A DNA stretch of 64,000 nucleotides from contig NZ_RDTE01000001.1 in NCBI RefSeq assembly GCF_004125265.1, forward strand, positions 434,001 to 498,000, given 5' to 3'. Below are positions 16,189-23,995 of this stretch, piece by piece. The first letter of the stretch is position 1. The number at the start of each line of letters is the position of its first letter. Made by a program: the position numbers and the translations under genes. Under the pieces are notes generated by a model. It searched no databases. It saw only the letters and a list, made by a program, of their open reading frames with translations, and was not told where the DNA came from. Source of the DNA: Streptomyces lydicus (GTDB lineage Bacteria; Actinomycetota; Actinomycetes; Streptomycetales; Streptomycetaceae).

Positions 16189-17445
16189 CTACGGCCTTTG
16201 GCCAGGGTTCCTGGGCACAGGTGTGGACGGCCCGAGAGGGCGGGGCTGGTGGGCGTCCGTCGCTGCCCGGCGGGGTGGTGCTGCTGGTGCGGACCGCTCG
16301 GTGACGTCGCGGATGATCTTCTCTGCTCGCGCCTTGATCTCGTCGCGCTGGTCCTCGAACGGCCACGACGCTGTGGAGGACGAGGGCGGCCTGTAGCGCA
16401 TGCCCCGCTCGTCGTAGCGGGCGCGATACTGCGCGGAGGCGTCCTGCGGGCTCTCGGGAGCTATCGCCGCCAGGACAGGAGAGTCGAAGACGTCATGGTG
16501 CACGGCGCTGAGGTCGGTGTCACTGCGCCAGGAAAGGCCCGCCAGGTTGACGGATACGTCTTCGGGGCACGTGTAGTCGACCCAGTCGAAGCCGGCCACG
16601 TGCCGAGGCAGGGGCTGCGGGTTCGCTTCGAGGGGATGGGCCTGGTAGACGAGGTGGGTCGCCGGGGAGGCGAGTGGAACCTTCTGGAAGAGCTGCGCCG
16701 CCCAGGAGTCGTCGAGGGCTGCTTGTGCGGTGGTGTTCCAGAAGCCGGTGTAGTCGCTGCTGCGGGGGAGATTTCCGTGCCCGATATGTTCCAGCAGTGC
16801 CTGAGCCCGCTCGGCAGCGGGGTGAGCGGGGTCGTGCACGAAGCGGTGCAGCTCCGGCGGGAGCACCACCACCTGCCCGGCACACAGGCTCTGCTGGGAC
16901 GGATCCGCGCGCGGCGCCCCCGTAGCGGGCTCGAAGGCCGGAGCGTACCGCTCGTACTCCTCCTCCAGGCGCTCGCCGTAGCAGTGTTCGGCCGCCCGAT
17001 GGCCGTCCAGCTCCAGCCACTTGTTCCGCTCGCGGTTGACGACCCGGTTCGCAGCGACACGAGGAGCACGGAAGTAGCGGGACCATTCGGCGGGCGGCCT
17101 GTTGTGGATGTTGCGCTCCGGGGCGGGATCACGGTACTGGTCCCACCACTCGGCGCCTGCATGTGACCGATAGCCATGGTTGACCCACGCGCGAGGATGC
17201 ACCTCATGAAGCCGGTCCATCAGCAGACCGGCCAACCCCAGACGGCGGAAGCCCGGCGAGACCTCCAACTGGACCACCTCCACCGCCAGGCCGTCAGGAT
17301 GGAGGTAGTACTCGACATGGCCCGCTGCCCGCCCCTGCACCTCGGCGATCACCTGACGTCCAGGCCAGCGATGGAGCGGATCACCCTTCCAGCCCGCCAG
17401 GTACAGCGACAGCCCCTGAAGCCGCGCGGGCCCGGGGAAACTCAT
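16189..17445 (-). CDS. Large hypothetical protein with GNAT-like N-terminus
   Basis: 418 aa from ATG 17445, whose codon lies 2 nt after the stop of the upstream gene (coupled). Residues about 25-90 resemble a GNAT core: AGHVEYYLHPDGLAVEVVQLEVSPGFRRLGLAGLLMDRLHE, including the V.P..R..G.A P-loop-like turn. The remaining ~300 residues are unfamiliar, Trp/Tyr/His-rich, with a disordered Pro/Arg tail. It probably acetylates or binds something unknown. The longer frame start at 17481 is less likely. Confidence 0.65.
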   Translation of the reverse strand: MSFPGPARLQGLSLYLAGWKGDPLHRWPGRQVIAEVQGRAAGHVEYYLHPDGLAVEVVQLEVSPGFRRLGLAGLLMDRLHEVHPRAWVNHGYRSHAGAEWWDQYRDPAPERNIHNRPPAEWSRYFRAPRVAANRVVNRERNKWLELDGHRAAEHCYGERLEEEYERYAPAFEPATGAPRADPSQQSLCAGQVVVLPPELHRFVHDPAHPAAERAQALLEHIGHGNLPRSSDYTGFWNTTAQAALDDSWAAQLFQKVPLASPATHLVYQAHPLEANPQPLPRHVAGFDWVDYTCPEDVSVNLAGLSWRSDTDLSAVHHDVFDSPVLAAIAPESPQDASAQYRARYDERGMRYRPPSSSTASWPFEDQRDEIKARAEKIIRDVTERSAPAAPPRRAATDAHQPRPLGPSTPVPRNPGQRP

Positions 17446-17447
17446 GG

Positions 17448-17831
17448 CTAGGGCCGAGGCGCCCGCGCGGCACGGGCGCACACCACTCTGGCCTGCACGT
17501 CGCTGCTCCCGCGGACGTTGCGCAGCAGACCGGCGGCGTCCTCTGCCACCTGCTGGCCGGCTTGGTCGGCGGAAAGGTTCGCGAACCGCGACGGCTCGAT
17601 GTCGAGCACGGCCTGGACTGTGAACGTGACCGTCCCGGTCAACGGTGTCTCGTGCCCGGGCACTGTGGCCATCTCCGCGGTGCAGGTCACCTCGCCGCGG
17701 GCGTCCGGGTCGGAGCGGGAGTCGAAATGGACCTCGGCGACCCCACTGAGGGCTTCCATCAGCCGACTCACCGCGCCGGGCGAGCCAGTCATCTCCACCT
17801 TGGTGAATTCCGGTGCGGACGGTGAACTCAT
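17448..17831 (-). CDS. Hypothetical protein, about 127 aa
   Basis: ATG 17831 follows GGGAGCAGCAG. The protein is beta-rich (KVEMTGSPGAVSRLMEALSG, EVTCTAEMATVPGHETPL, VTFTVQAVLDIEP) with a helical end. No family is recognised. It is coupled to the GNAT-like gene downstream (2-nt gap), so the two products may work together. Confidence 0.6.
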   Translation of the reverse strand: MSSPSAPEFTKVEMTGSPGAVSRLMEALSGVAEVHFDSRSDPDARGEVTCTAEMATVPGHETPLTGTVTFTVQAVLDIEPSRFANLSADQAGQQVAEDAAGLLRNVRGSSDVQARVVCARAARAPRP

Positions 17832-18168
17832 CTGCTGCTCCCAGGTTGGTCTGATGGTGCGGGCCTTCCGGCCCCTTTCAGAAGTACCAACTGTTGTACC
17901 CGACAACGCAGTTCCCGCCTGCGCTGTACGAGCGCCCCGGCCGCTGGCGGTGCCTTTGGCCTACCACGGCGCCACGGCCCCTGACCGGAGCCAGGTACCT
18001 GCTCCCGCCGCCCGCGCTCGCGCCCCGGTGTCGAATCCGGGAGGCGGGACACCGGCGAGGTCGGCCGACTCGCCCTCCCGCACGACGGGGCGCGCTGCCC
18101 AGACCCGCATTCGCGGGGCCCCCGGCGGCGGATACTGCCCCAGCAGACCGCCACCTGGGGAGGCACGT

Positions 18169-19338
18169 ATGGCATCGGACGAATTGCTGGTCGTCGGCCT
18201 CGATCTGGAGACAGGGCGGCAGGTCCACATCGATGAGCAGCCGATGGACCAGTGGCGCCAGCTCGGCTACGCCCACCGCGAGAGCGTGGTGTGCGCGGCC
18301 TGCTTCAGCGGCATGGACGACGTCACGGCGGGCACCCGTGTGCCGCTGGTGCCCAAGGGCAGGATCGGCGGCAGTCGGCGCTTCCACTTCGCCCATCCGC
18401 CGGGCATGGCCCCACCCGGCGGCCACCACCCCGAGACGCTCTGGCACCTGGAGGCGAAGCTGCTCCTGGAGCGCTGGGCGCGCGCACTACCGAACGTCTC
18501 CGAGGTCCGCCAGGAGCAGTGGATTCCCACCCGCGACCGCCGTGCAGATGTCCATGTGCATCTGGCAGACGGATCGCGCCTGGCCCTGGAGGCCCAAACC
18601 AGCCTGATCTCCGACCAGTTGTGGCAGGCCCGCCACCGCAGCTACACCACAGCCGGCATCCAGGACATCTGGTTCATGCGCCCCGGCACGTCCCTGCCAC
18701 ATGTGCTGTTCGCCGAACAGGCTCCGCTATGCATCCTGGATCTCGCAGAGCGCACCGTCCACGTGGTGTGGGGCAAGCCCCACCTGCACAGCGGCCGCTG
18801 GTGGGAGGCCGGCGACCTGACGGTCTTCGCACTGCACCACCCGCCATGCCCGGGCGATGACATCCATGAGGAACGAGTCCCCCTGGCCGAACTCGGCCTG
18901 AGCACCCGAGGCCTGGACTGGCCAGAGCACCTCACCGACAAGCTCACTAACGAACACCGCGCGATACGGAAGCACGCGGACAGCGTCCGCGCCCAGGCAG
19001 AGGAGGACAACCGGCGACGGCACCGCCTGGCCGCCCAGGCAGCCCGAAGCCCTCAGCGATCGGTCACAGGCGAACGACGGATAGCAACGCCGCGCACCAG
19101 GACCGCGGGCCGGACCGGTACTCGCAGGCCGCGCTGCGCGGTATGCGCAAGCCCCCTGGCAGATGTCCTGGTGCCCTACGGCACCCACGTCGCCGTTCGC
19201 AACGGCGACAGCTGGGTCGACTGCCTCGGCCAGCCGTGCACCGTCCAACGCCCGCAGCCCGCCTCCAATGCAGACAAAACCACGCCCGACCAGGCCCACG
19301 CTGAGGCAAGCGGCCACCATGGACCCGGCCGCACCTAG
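18169..19338 (+). CDS. CoiA-like competence/nuclease family protein
   Basis: 389 aa from ATG 18169, with GGGGAGG 5 nt upstream; about 650 nt of open frame upstream is ignored. The core matches CoiA-type PD-(D/E)xK nucleases: RFHFAHPPG, the E in LEAKLLLERW, then REQWIPTRDRRADVHV, LALEAQTSLIS and a YTTAGIQDIWF end. The D...ExQ residues are the expected active site. A C-terminal zinc pair (CAVCASPL ... C) follows a charged helical linker. CoiA proteins process incoming DNA; in actinomycetes they sit on mobile elements. A second, broken relative lies at 44451 and 48491. Confidence 0.75.
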   Translation: MASDELLVVGLDLETGRQVHIDEQPMDQWRQLGYAHRESVVCAACFSGMDDVTAGTRVPLVPKGRIGGSRRFHFAHPPGMAPPGGHHPETLWHLEAKLLLERWARALPNVSEVRQEQWIPTRDRRADVHVHLADGSRLALEAQTSLISDQLWQARHRSYTTAGIQDIWFMRPGTSLPHVLFAEQAPLCILDLAERTVHVVWGKPHLHSGRWWEAGDLTVFALHHPPCPGDDIHEERVPLAELGLSTRGLDWPEHLTDKLTNEHRAIRKHADSVRAQAEEDNRRRHRLAAQAARSPQRSVTGERRIATPRTRTAGRTGTRRPRCAVCASPLADVLVPYGTHVAVRNGDSWVDCLGQPCTVQRPQPASNADKTTPDQAHAEASGHHGPGRT

Positions 19339-19414
19339 TCCTCTGCTCAGAGACAGTATTGCGCTGCGCACGGACTCAATTCCGGAGCGGACCCCAGCGC
19401 GGAAAGAGGCTCAC

Positions 19415-20260
19415 ATGAACGACGTGCTCACACACCCCGAGGCAGCACAGCTCGTGGACTCGCTGGTGGCTTCCGGGGGAGGGGTCGTCTCCTACAGCTT
19501 CGGCGCGCCTGGCAGGCAGATTGCCGCCGCAGCGGGCGCGCGGCTGGCGGCTGACAAAGGTGCGTCGCTGACGGTCGTCGACTTCCGCCACATGCTTGCC
19601 CAGGCCCGCTCTGTTGTGGATGAGGTGCGCCCCGGCCTCGCTTGCACGCTGCTCTCTGCCGGCGAGGCGGCCCGGCAGCATCGAAGCACTGGGGGTGTTC
19701 TGATCGTCCACGCCGAGCTCCTGCATGATCCGAGAACCCGCCGGGCTCTCCTCTCGATGGCAGGCACCGCGGACAGCCTCATAGTGGCCAGCAAGGGCGA
19801 GTTCGACGAACCCGCGCTCGAGACCCTCGCCCTTTCCCGCTTCGTCTTCAGGCCCAGCGACCTGACGCCTCCGCTCTCGCATGAGTCTGGACAGGGCCCG
19901 GAGGTGAGGGAACGACACGACCAAACCAGCGTCGGCCCCTCGCGCCCTCGCGACCAGACCGCAGTCTGGCGGGGCGTCTCTGCCCGGGAGGACAGGCAGC
20001 GGCTTGTGCCACAGAGCAGTCAAGCCTCGGCGTCCGGGCAGGACAGGTTGACCTACGACGAGGTGGACCAGGCGATACAGGACACGGATCCGGACGAGGT
20101 CCGCCGACGAGTCAAACAGCTCCAGGACCAGAAGCAGCAGCGGACCGCCGCCCATCCCGCACCCGCCCTCGCCCCCACCCGCCCGGTCACCCACGACCAG
20201 AGCCTTGAGCAAGCCGCCGTGCACCAGCAGCACCGTCCCCAGGGCCCCGGCCGCACGTAG
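19415..20260 (+). CDS. Hypothetical protein with nucleotide-binding-like N-terminus
   Basis: 281 aa from ATG 19415, preceded by GGAAAGAGG. The N-terminal ~160 residues alternate strands and helices (GGGVVSYSFGAPGRQIAAA, LTVVDFRHMLAQAR, GGVLIVHAELLHDPRTRRAL, DSLIVASKGEFDEP). This looks like a degenerate P-loop/Rossmann domain without a Walker lysine. The C-terminal part is disordered and Gln/Pro-rich with a coiled segment (DEVRRRVKQLQDQKQQ). It lies 76 nt after the CoiA-like gene in the same orientation. Confidence 0.6.
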   Translation: MNDVLTHPEAAQLVDSLVASGGGVVSYSFGAPGRQIAAAAGARLAADKGASLTVVDFRHMLAQARSVVDEVRPGLACTLLSAGEAARQHRSTGGVLIVHAELLHDPRTRRALLSMAGTADSLIVASKGEFDEPALETLALSRFVFRPSDLTPPLSHESGQGPEVRERHDQTSVGPSRPRDQTAVWRGVSAREDRQRLVPQSSQASASGQDRLTYDEVDQAIQDTDPDEVRRRVKQLQDQKQQRTAAHPAPALAPTRPVTHDQSLEQAAVHQQHRPQGPGRT

Positions 20261-20279
20261 AAGCTCTCCGGACCGCGCC

Positions 20280-20474
20280 GTGGCACCGGCCGTGCGGAAC
20301 GGGCGCCTGCCACCGCGCGTGGGCACCGGGGACAGCCCAGAAACGGCCACGGCGAACAGGAGCACCGCCGACGTCCTGGCCGCCGAGGAGGAGCAACAGC
20401 GACAGACAGACCTGGCCGCGCGGCGGGGCGGACTGTCCCAGGGGCGAACGGCTGTTGCCAAGGGCTGTGCCTGA
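20280..20474 (+). CDS. Possible 64-aa ORF before the methyltransferase unit
   Basis: GTG 20280 without a clear ribosome site. The C-terminal half (TADVLAAEEEQQRQTDLAAR) is plausible coding sequence. Its TGA overlaps an ATG (TGATG) that opens the next short frame, which hints at a coupled chain leading to the methyltransferase. Confidence 0.3.
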   Translation: MAPAVRNGRLPPRVGTGDSPETATANRSTADVLAAEEEQQRQTDLAARRGGLSQGRTAVAKGCA

Positions 20475-20614
20475 TGGGCGCCTGGCTCGCCAAGGCGGGT
20501 ACCAAGCACCGCGTCAGCCGTCCGCGTACGGGTGGGACATCGCCCAATCCTGCCCACAATGCCAGGGCGCTTGTCTATCGTGGGCCCGACGAGATGGCGG
20601 ACGCAGGAGGCTGT

Positions 20615-20758
20615 ATGCAGCGCCGTGGGGCGGGAATTGTCAGTCTTGGAGGCGACCGGCAATCAGGCGACGGTCAGGTCGGCGGACCCTGGTCCTCTCC
20701 AGGGGATCCCGGAAACGAGGTGCCGCATCCGGACCCTGAGCCGGACGATGAGGACTAG
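20615..20758 (+). CDS. 47-aa acidic-tailed ORF overlapping the PIMT-like gene
   Basis: AGGAGG lies 4 nt before ATG 20615. The product is Gly-rich at the start and ends EVPHPDPEPDDED. Its stop overlaps the methyltransferase start by 11 nt, so translation is coupled. The same frame is open from ATG 20474 (94 aa). PIMT-like enzymes in actinomycetes are often paired with short precursor peptides, which makes this worth noting, but third-position GC is only about 60 percent, and the ORF may be non-coding. Confidence 0.35.
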   Translation: MQRRGAGIVSLGGDRQSGDGQVGGPWSSPGDPGNEVPHPDPEPDDED

Positions 20759-21665
20759 CCGCGAGATGGCGGTGACGGCGGAGACGCTGCGTCAGCGCTG
20801 CGCTGAGCTCATGGCCAGCCACCCGCGGGGGTTCGGCGACTGCGGCTGGCTCCATGAGGCGTTTCTGAGCGTGCCGCGCGAGCACTTCGTGCAGGACAGC
20901 GTGTGGTGGGAGACCCCGGGCAAGGACGGCCGACACACCCTGCTCGACCGGACACAGCAGCCGAAGACCTGGCTCGAAATGATCTACGAGCCCGCAGTAG
21001 CTCTGATCACGCAGATGGACGACGGGGCGGTGCTTCCCACTGGCCGGGCGAAGGGAGCGCTCACCTCCAGCATCTCCTCGCCCGGCGTGATCATCGAGTT
21101 GCTGCGGCACCTGGCGCCGCAACCAGGCGACCGGGTAATGGAGATCGGGACCGGCACCGGCTACACCACGGCCCTGCTCGCCACCCGCGCCGACGCCGAG
21201 CACGTGGTGACGGTGGAGATCGACGCCGAGCTGGCCGCCCGGGCCAGAGTCCGGCTGGCTGCACTGGATCTGCACCCGCTTGTCATCGCGGGCGACGGAG
21301 AACTCGGCTATACGACGGGTGGACCGTACGACCGCATCGTGGCCACCGCCTCGGTACGGCGCATCCCGCAAGCATGGTTGGACCAGCTGCGCCCCGGCGG
21401 AGTCCTGGTCGTGCCACTGGACTCACCCTTCGGCCATGACCTACTCGTACGCCTGGAGGGTGATGGCCATGGAACGGCGCAGGGGCGCGCCGTGGAGCGG
21501 GTGATGTTCATGCGTGTACGTGGCCAGCGGGATGTGGTCCCCTACGCAGACCTTGGATGGCCGACCGGGGCGGCCCCTGAGAACTGGAGCGACCTGTACA
21601 TCACCGCCGGCCCCGCAGGACAAAGAATCATCCTGCCAGAGGCCTCGGCCACACCACCCAGCTGA
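20748..21665 (+). CDS. Protein-L-isoaspartate O-methyltransferase-like enzyme
   Basis: About 305 aa from ATG 20748 (or 20766). It is a SAM-dependent methyltransferase: SSISSPGVIIELLRHL (substrate-side motif), VMEIGTGTGYTTALLA (motif I), VTVEIDAELAARAR (acidic ribose-binding loop), DRIVATASVRRIP and GGVLVVPL. The N-terminal ~90 residues (VPREHFVQDSVWW..) resemble the longer PIMT-like proteins associated with peptide modification rather than housekeeping Pcm. It methylates Asp/isoAsp carboxylates in known relatives. The real substrate is unknown. Confidence 0.85.
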   Translation: MRTSREMAVTAETLRQRCAELMASHPRGFGDCGWLHEAFLSVPREHFVQDSVWWETPGKDGRHTLLDRTQQPKTWLEMIYEPAVALITQMDDGAVLPTGRAKGALTSSISSPGVIIELLRHLAPQPGDRVMEIGTGTGYTTALLATRADAEHVVTVEIDAELAARARVRLAALDLHPLVIAGDGELGYTTGGPYDRIVATASVRRIPQAWLDQLRPGGVLVVPLDSPFGHDLLVRLEGDGHGTAQGRAVERVMFMRVRGQRDVVPYADLGWPTGAAPENWSDLYITAGPAGQRIILPEASATPPS

Positions 21666-21994
21666 CCGTCTGAACACAGCAGCGGGCCGGCGGCAGGGAC
21701 TCCCGAGCGGCTCTGAGGCTCCCGTCCGATGTAACCCGCCGTGCCCCTGCCTTGAAGGAGGTACGGTCCGCACCGAGGTGGCGTGGGGGACCGCGGACCA
21801 CGCTGTCCTGCCACGAGCGATGTGTAGACCGGTGGGCGGGATATACCTCCACGCCCGGAACCGGGTACGAAGCCTGCTGGCCGAGTGACCGGGGGAGCGG
21901 GCGGCCGGTCCCGCTAGCCGTGGGTCGTTCAGTGCAGCCTCCGACAAGGCGGACGGCCGTCGGACGTGTATTGGTGGCATGGCACGCTGGCCAG
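21666..21994. other. Intergenic stretch, no gene seen
   Basis: Nothing convincing on either strand. A CTTGAAGGAGGTA at about 21752 resembles a ribosome site but leads to no natural reading frame. Confidence 0.5.
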
Positions 21995-22261
21995 ATGGGA
22001 GACGAGCTGAAGCGCCGTGTCTACGGCACCGACCACGATGATCCAGATCCCGGGCCGAAACCGGATCATGCCTATCAGGAGCTGGTCGGCGGTCCGCTGG
22101 ACGGCTTGTTGGTCGATGTCACTGGCTGGAGTTCAGAGGACTTGGCCGAGGGAGCGGCGTTGATCACTGAGCTCGGACGGTTCGGCCCTGGAGGGCGGGC
22201 CGTGTACGAACCCCGGCTGGGGGACCGACGAATGTGGGACTGGCAGGGTGACGTTCCCTGA
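21995..22261 (+). CDS. Small conserved actinomycete protein (GGPLDG motif)
   Basis: An 88-aa soluble protein. The central LVGGPLDGLLVDVTGWSSED followed by GAALITELG and YEPRLGDRRMWDWQGD is a pattern I know from many Streptomyces plasmid and chromosome-arm proteins of unknown function. The start ATG 21995 has no strong ribosome site, and a GTG 24 nt upstream is an alternative. It is convergent with the HNH-like gene 22 nt away. Confidence 0.65.
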   Translation: MGDELKRRVYGTDHDDPDPGPKPDHAYQELVGGPLDGLLVDVTGWSSEDLAEGAALITELGRFGPGGRAVYEPRLGDRRMWDWQGDVP

Positions 22262-22283
22262 GCAACAGCCGCTTCCCACCTGC

Positions 22284-23084
22284 TCACCGTCGACGTCGGC
22301 CGCGCCGCCGCACCGAACCGCCCGGCTGGGGAATGCGGATCTTCCTGGGCCCTGGGGAGCCTGTGTGGCGCTCCTGCTGGGGGGCCCGGGACGGTTTGCC
22401 CGACGGGGGCGGAGGCTGAGGGTCGAGACCGGCATTGGTCAGGATGGACAGGTCCAGAGTCCAATTCTGCCGACTGCGCTGCACCCGCAGCAGGGATGCG
22501 CTACGAATGTGCTGGTCCACTGCCTCATCTGTCATGCCCGACACCATCGCGAGGTGAGCGCGGGCCGTGTGTTCCTTCCGGTTCCCGCCGTACTTGCGCA
22601 CCCGCTCGAAGTGGGTTGCGTTGTGGCAGGGCGTGCACAGACATATCAGTCGGCGAAGGATCTGCATGCCGGAGTCGCTGTCGAACTGCCACCGCTCGTG
22701 GACCTCCAGCCAGCGCTTGCTGGACGGTTGCGCAGGCCGGTTACAGGCTTCGCATCGCCGCCCGGCGCGGGTGGTCACCATCCGGCGAACCCGTTCGTAG
22801 TCCAGTTCGCCCAGACACTCGCGAACGCTCGTGAACCAGCACGTCTCGGGGACGGAGTCCACGGCCAGGCCGCTCCCGGAGCCGAGTTCCTCGCCCGGCA
22901 GCAGTGACGGGAGATCGGGCAGCGCGGCCCACTGCTGCAGCTCTGGTAGATCCGGTTCAGGCGCATACCACCGTCGGGCGCCGGCATCCCACCGAGCCCC
23001 CTGGTCCCTTGCCGCGTCTCTCTGGGAGAACGGTACGTCCAGCCAGTGCCGTGTCGGCCCATGAGACCTGCCGAAATTGCTCAC
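22284..23084 (-). CDS. DUF5710 plus HNH-like zinc protein
   Basis: 266 aa from GTG 23084, with GGAGAAGGAGAG just upstream. Residues about 14-42 are a DUF5710 module (LDVPFSQRDAARDQGARWD..RRWYAP), seen in conjugation and DNA-metabolism proteins. A CxxC (RRCEACNRP), an EVHERW strand and CTPCHNATHFE form a treble-clef HNH-like centre; the first catalytic His is in VHERW. A basic Pro/Arg tail follows. A DNA nuclease or binding role is likely. It is the last gene of the minus-strand conjugation operon, about 85 nt after the DUF4913 gene. Confidence 0.7.
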   Translation of the reverse strand: MSNFGRSHGPTRHWLDVPFSQRDAARDQGARWDAGARRWYAPEPDLPELQQWAALPDLPSLLPGEELGSGSGLAVDSVPETCWFTSVRECLGELDYERVRRMVTTRAGRRCEACNRPAQPSSKRWLEVHERWQFDSDSGMQILRRLICLCTPCHNATHFERVRKYGGNRKEHTARAHLAMVSGMTDEAVDQHIRSASLLRVQRSRQNWTLDLSILTNAGLDPQPPPPSGKPSRAPQQERHTGSPGPRKIRIPQPGGSVRRRGRRRR

Positions 23085-23169
23085 TGTTCTCTCCTTCTCC
23101 CGAGCCGCACTCCACGCGCCTGGGGCGGGGCCTTGTCCGGCGACGGTCCGTCTGGGACGAGCTCCGCGC

Positions 23170-23751
23170 CTATGCGGCCTTCGGAGTGGGCCCGGGAGCA
23201 GTCCCCGGAGGCCCGGCCTCGATGATCTTCTTGCGATATGAGGGGTCAGTACCCCACACAATTCGGGACTTTTCGCGGTGGTAGCCGTTGGTGCACTCGC
23301 CGAGCCACATGCGGCCGATCCTCTCGACGCCGCGTGACCAGGCGTCCTGCCACAGATAGGGGCCGGCAGCGGCGTCTTCCTCGTTGTTGTACGCCGACTC
23401 CCAACCGGTCCACAGCGCGGTCAGCTCGGCAACCAGGCCCCCGTGCTCCCACCAGCAGGCATGCGGCAGCTGCTCCGTGGTCAGTTCATACAAGTCAGCC
23501 ATGCGGATGACCCATGCGGTGAACTCACCCCACAGGGCCTCGCGTTGCTCCTCCGGGACCTTGTGCCACAACACCGGGGCACCGGGGACACGTGAGCCTT
23601 CATCGTCACCGTCCTCACCAGAGCTTCCTTGCTTCGATGCACCCCGCGCGGCACCGGAGTCTTCGAGCCGTGCCAGACGCGCGGCGAAACTCGTGAGCTC
23701 GCTGTTGATGGACTCCAGTGCATCGAAGAGCGGGCCGAGCGGATCAGGCAC
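23170..23751 (-). CDS. DUF4913-type protein of the conjugation operon
   Basis: 193 aa from GTG 23751, whose codon overlaps the end of the 83-aa ORF. After a coiled N-terminus (LFDALESINSELTSFAARLARLE) and an acidic linker, residues about 70-160 match DUF4913: FTAWVIRMADLYEL, CWWEHGGLVAELTALWTGWE, WQDAWSRGVERIGRMW, ECTNGYHRE. DUF4913 genes accompany conjugation loci of actinomycetes; the biochemical role is unknown. Confidence 0.75.
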   Translation of the reverse strand: MPDPLGPLFDALESINSELTSFAARLARLEDSGAARGASKQGSSGEDGDDEGSRVPGAPVLWHKVPEEQREALWGEFTAWVIRMADLYELTTEQLPHACWWEHGGLVAELTALWTGWESAYNNEEDAAAGPYLWQDAWSRGVERIGRMWLGECTNGYHREKSRIVWGTDPSYRKKIIEAGPPGTAPGPTPKAA

Positions 23752-23995
23752 TGAGCACCGCCCCTCGCGAGCGGCGTCGCCGGCAGGGGGCCACCAGTCG
23801 CGACCGGTACGCGGCGAAGCCGGTGAGCTCGCTGTTGACAGACTCCGGCGCATCGACGAACGGATCGCGGTCCTGGAAGTTGTGCTGCGAGGCCGCGAGC
23901 CCGAGGCCCGCACGGCCGGCGACCCGCCGGGCGCTGCAGGCCCGGTGGCCGCCTTCGGGCTGCGGAGCCCCGTCGGGAGCGTCAGCTGGAGACAT
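23744..23995 (-). CDS. 83-aa protein, partial duplicate of the DUF4913 N-terminus
   Basis: The start overlaps the end of the VirD4-like gene and the stop overlaps the DUF4913 gene start, so it is coupled on both sides. Its C-terminal third (VDAPESVNSELTGFAAYRSR) is a near copy of residues 8-28 of the following protein (FDALESINSELTSFAARLAR). It probably arose by a local duplication of about 60 bp. It may be a small coiled-coil accessory protein or a duplication by-product. Confidence 0.5.
   Translation of the reverse strand: MSPADAPDGAPQPEGGHRACSARRVAGRAGLGLAASQHNFQDRDPFVDAPESVNSELTGFAAYRSRLVAPCRRRRSRGAVLSA

Noticed and set aside
17518..18168. Upstream extension of the CoiA-like reading frame
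   Set aside because: Open only because of GC content; ATG 18169 has a strong ribosome site, and the extension overlaps a better minus-strand gene.
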